A stretch of 64,000 nucleotides of DNA, taken from positions 125,107,191-125,171,190 of the forward strand of contig CM036618.1 of NCBI GenBank assembly GCA_020746105.1, written 5' to 3'. The position numbers were made by a program, and so were the translations under genes. Under the pieces are notes generated by a model, which worked only from the letters and a program-made list of their open reading frames with translations, had not been told where the DNA came from and made no database searches. This DNA is from Trogon surrucura (taxonomy: Eukaryota; Chordata; Aves; Trogoniformes; Trogonidae). Each line of letters opens with the position of its first letter. The stretch's first letter is position 1. Of this stretch, positions 61,878-64,000 are shown piece after piece.

Positions 61878-64000
61878 GTCTCTACACATGAGCCAAGGGG
61901 AAGTATCCCAGGGTTAGGCATAAAAGGCACAAGCAACGGTAACAGATGCTCCATTAAATCTCTGAAGTGTCTGTATACCAATGCAAGAAGCACGGGGAAT
62001 AAGCAGGGAGAATTAGAAGTCTATGTGCAGCTGGAGAACTATGATCTTATTGCAATTACAGAGACGTGGTGGGACAGCTCACATAACTGGAATGTGGGCC
62101 TCGATGGTTATGTTCTTTTTAGGAAAGACAGGTCGATGAGGCGAGGTGGGGGAGTTGCTCTGTACGTGAGAGAGCAACTGGAGTGTATTGAGATCCATCC
62201 AGGGGCAGATGAGGAGCAAGTAGAGAGTTTATGGGTAAGAATTAAGGGGCAGGCTAGCTTAGGTGATACTGTGGTGGGTGTCTACTATAGACCACCTGAT
62301 CAGGAGGAGGAAGTTGATGAGGCCTTTTACAGGTAGATGACAGCAGCCTCTCAGTCCCAGGCCCTGGTTCTCATGGGGGATTTCAACTACCCAGATGTTT
62401 GCTGGAAGTCCCACACAGCCAGCCATCCTCAGTCCAGTAGGTTCCTCCAGTGCATCGATGATAACTTTTTGATGCAAATGGTGGATGAGCCAACCAGGAG
62501 AGGAGCGCTGCTGGACCTTGTGTTCACCAACAAGGAAGGTCTGGTTGAAGCAGTGAAGGTTGAGGGCAACCTTGGCTGCAGCGACCATGAGATAGTGGAG
62601 TTCAGGGTCCTGTGCGGTAAAAACAGAGTAGCAAGCAGGATCGCAACTCTGGACTTCAGAAGGGCCAACTTTGGCCTCTTCAAGCAATCGCTGGGGGATA
62701 CCCCTTGGGACAGGGAGCTGCAAGGTAAAGGGGCCCAAGAGAGTTGGTTGGCATTCAAAGACCATTTCTTTGAGGCTCAGGATCAGTGCATCCCATCAGG
62801 TAGGAAATCAAGAAAGAGATCCAGGAGACCTGCTTGGTTAACCAGGGATCTGCTGGGCAGACTCAGGTGGAAAGGGAGGGTATATAAATTGTGGAAGGAA
62901 GGGCTGGCCACTTGGGTGGAGTACAGGGCAGCTGTCAGGGAGTGCAGGGAGGCAATCAGAAAAGCTAAGGCCTCCTTGGAGTTAAAACTTGCAAGGGAGG
63001 TCAAAGACAACAGAAAGGGCTTCTTCAAATACATTGCTGACAAAACTAATACTGGAGGCAATGTAGGCCCTCTGTTGAATGAGGTGGGTGTCCTGGAGAC
63101 AGAGGACAGAAAGAAGGCAGAGTTGCTGAATGCCTTCTTTGCCTCTGTCTACACTGTTGGAGACCGTCCTCAGGAGCCTCAGTCCCCTGAGGCCCCAGAG
63201 GAAGTCATGACAAAGGAGGAGTCTGCCCTGATTGATGAGGAGTGGGTTAAGGATCAGTTTGAACACTTGGACATTCATAAATCCATGGGCCCTGATGGGA
63301 TGCACCCACGGGTGCTGAGGGAGCTGGCGGGAGTCATTGCTAGGCCACTCTAAATCATCTTTGGTAAGTCATGGGTAACAGGTGAGGTGCCTGAAGACTG
63401 GAGGAAAGCGAATGTCACTCCAGTCTATAAGAAGGGCAGGAAGGATGACCCGAGTAACTACAGACCAGTCAGCCTCACCTCCATCCCTGGAAAGGTGATG
63501 GAACATCTTATCCTTGACACTGTCTCTAGGCATATCAAGGATAAGAAGGTTATTAGGAGCAGTCAGCATGGCTTTGCCAAGGGGAAGTCATGTTTGACCA
63601 ACCTGATAGCCTTTTATGAAGACATAACCAGGTGGATGGATGGTGGCCATGCAGTGGACGTGGTCTACCTGGACATCAGCAAGGCCTTTGACACCGTCTC
63701 CCACAGCATCCTCATAGGTAAACTGAGGAAGTGTGGTCTGGATGACCAAGTAGTGAGGTGGGTCGAGAACTGGTTGAAGGGAAGAAGCCAGAGGGTTGTG
63801 GTCAATGGGGCTGAGTCTGGCTGGATGCCTGTGTCTAGTGGGGTACCTCAGGGGTCAGTGCTTGGGCCGGTGCTGTTTAATATATTCATCAATGATCTGG
63901 ATGAGGGATTAGAGAATGTTGTCAGCAAGTTTGCTGATGATACGAAATTGGGAGGAGTGGTTGACACACCAGAAGGCTGTGCAGCCATTCAGAGAGACCT
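61878..64000 (+). pseudogene. CR1 ORF2 endonuclease and reverse transcriptase, two in-frame stops
   Basis: The frame is open from 61,878 to the window edge except for TAG at 62,334-62,336 and TAA at 63,351-63,353. Both fall in the same frame, so they are point changes and not frameshifts. In order it shows KCLYTNARS; the AP-type endonuclease with AITETWW (about 62,050-62,073), YYRPPDQ, LMGDFNYPDVCW (about 62,370-62,405) and GCSDHEIVEF (about 62,574-62,603); a linker rich in Arg and Lys; and the reverse transcriptase with [16 protein letters not shown], motif [15 protein letters not shown] (about 63,664-63,705), motif [11 protein letters not shown] (about 63,841-63,870) and motif C FADD (63,930-63,941). 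Catalytic residues of both enzymes are present. Translation begins 30 bases after the ORF1 stop; no clear start codon is seen. Confidence 0.9.

Larger units (their letters stand above)
61126..64000 (+). mobile_element. CR1 LINE, 5'-truncated, continues past the window end
   Basis: The element begins within ORF1, at or slightly after the stop at 61,123-61,125, and holds the ORF1 C-terminal domain, a short inter-ORF segment and ORF2 up to the reverse transcriptase catalytic motif. It is cut by the window end, so its 3' UTR is not visible. Both frames are nearly intact (none and two in-frame stops), pointing to a comparatively recent insertion. It is a different subfamily or age class from the minus-strand copy at 52,028, since their shared reverse transcriptase regions differ at many residues. 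Confidence 0.92.

Overview
This window looks like vertebrate, most probably bird, nuclear DNA. It is AT-rich and gene-poor. Its interspersed repeats are CR1 (chicken repeat 1) LINEs with the characteristic 8-base 3' tail related to ATTCTATG, plus an ERVL-like solo LTR, an ancient MIR-type SINE and degenerate palindromic repeats of a kind I associate with birds, crocodilians and turtles. No complete host protein-coding gene is recognisable. Open frames in the unique DNA are short and resemble no family I know. The only convincing coding sequence belongs to CR1 retrotransposons. The window is therefore best read as a gene desert or the inside of a very long intron.

Layout. Positions 1-19,080 are unique non-coding DNA with an inverted repeat at 6,965-7,020 and an AT-rich block at 10,380-10,960. 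Positions 19,084-19,676 hold a MIR relic (minus) followed by an old CR1 tail (plus). A small cluster at 22,576-25,548 contains a CR1 tail, a tRNA-derived SINE (minus), and a solo LTR (minus) bounded by a 5-bp target duplication and interrupted by a second copy of the SINE (plus). Another CR1 tail lies at 27,567-27,860. From 27,861 to 52,027 the DNA is again unique apart from old repeat relics, two G-rich runs and several stretches that could be conserved non-coding elements. At 52,028-53,860 is a 5'-truncated CR1 (minus) whose reverse-transcriptase frame has one in-frame stop; a headless third SINE copy sits in its 3' end. From 61,126 to the window edge is a second, longer CR1 (plus) with the ORF1 esterase domain, the ORF2 endonuclease and most of the reverse transcriptase. 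It has two in-frame stops and runs off the end.

How the parts work together. CR1 supplies reverse transcriptase and endonuclease. The SINE has a tRNA-Ile-like head carrying RNA polymerase III box A and box B sequences and a CR1-like 3' end. That is the expected design of a parasite moved by CR1 machinery. Its insertion into both an LTR and a CR1 copy shows that it moved after those elements had landed. This SINE, which does not match my recollection of the published passerine SINE, is the most interesting thing in the window. All family assignments rest on reading the sequence and on memory of the families; no database search was possible.
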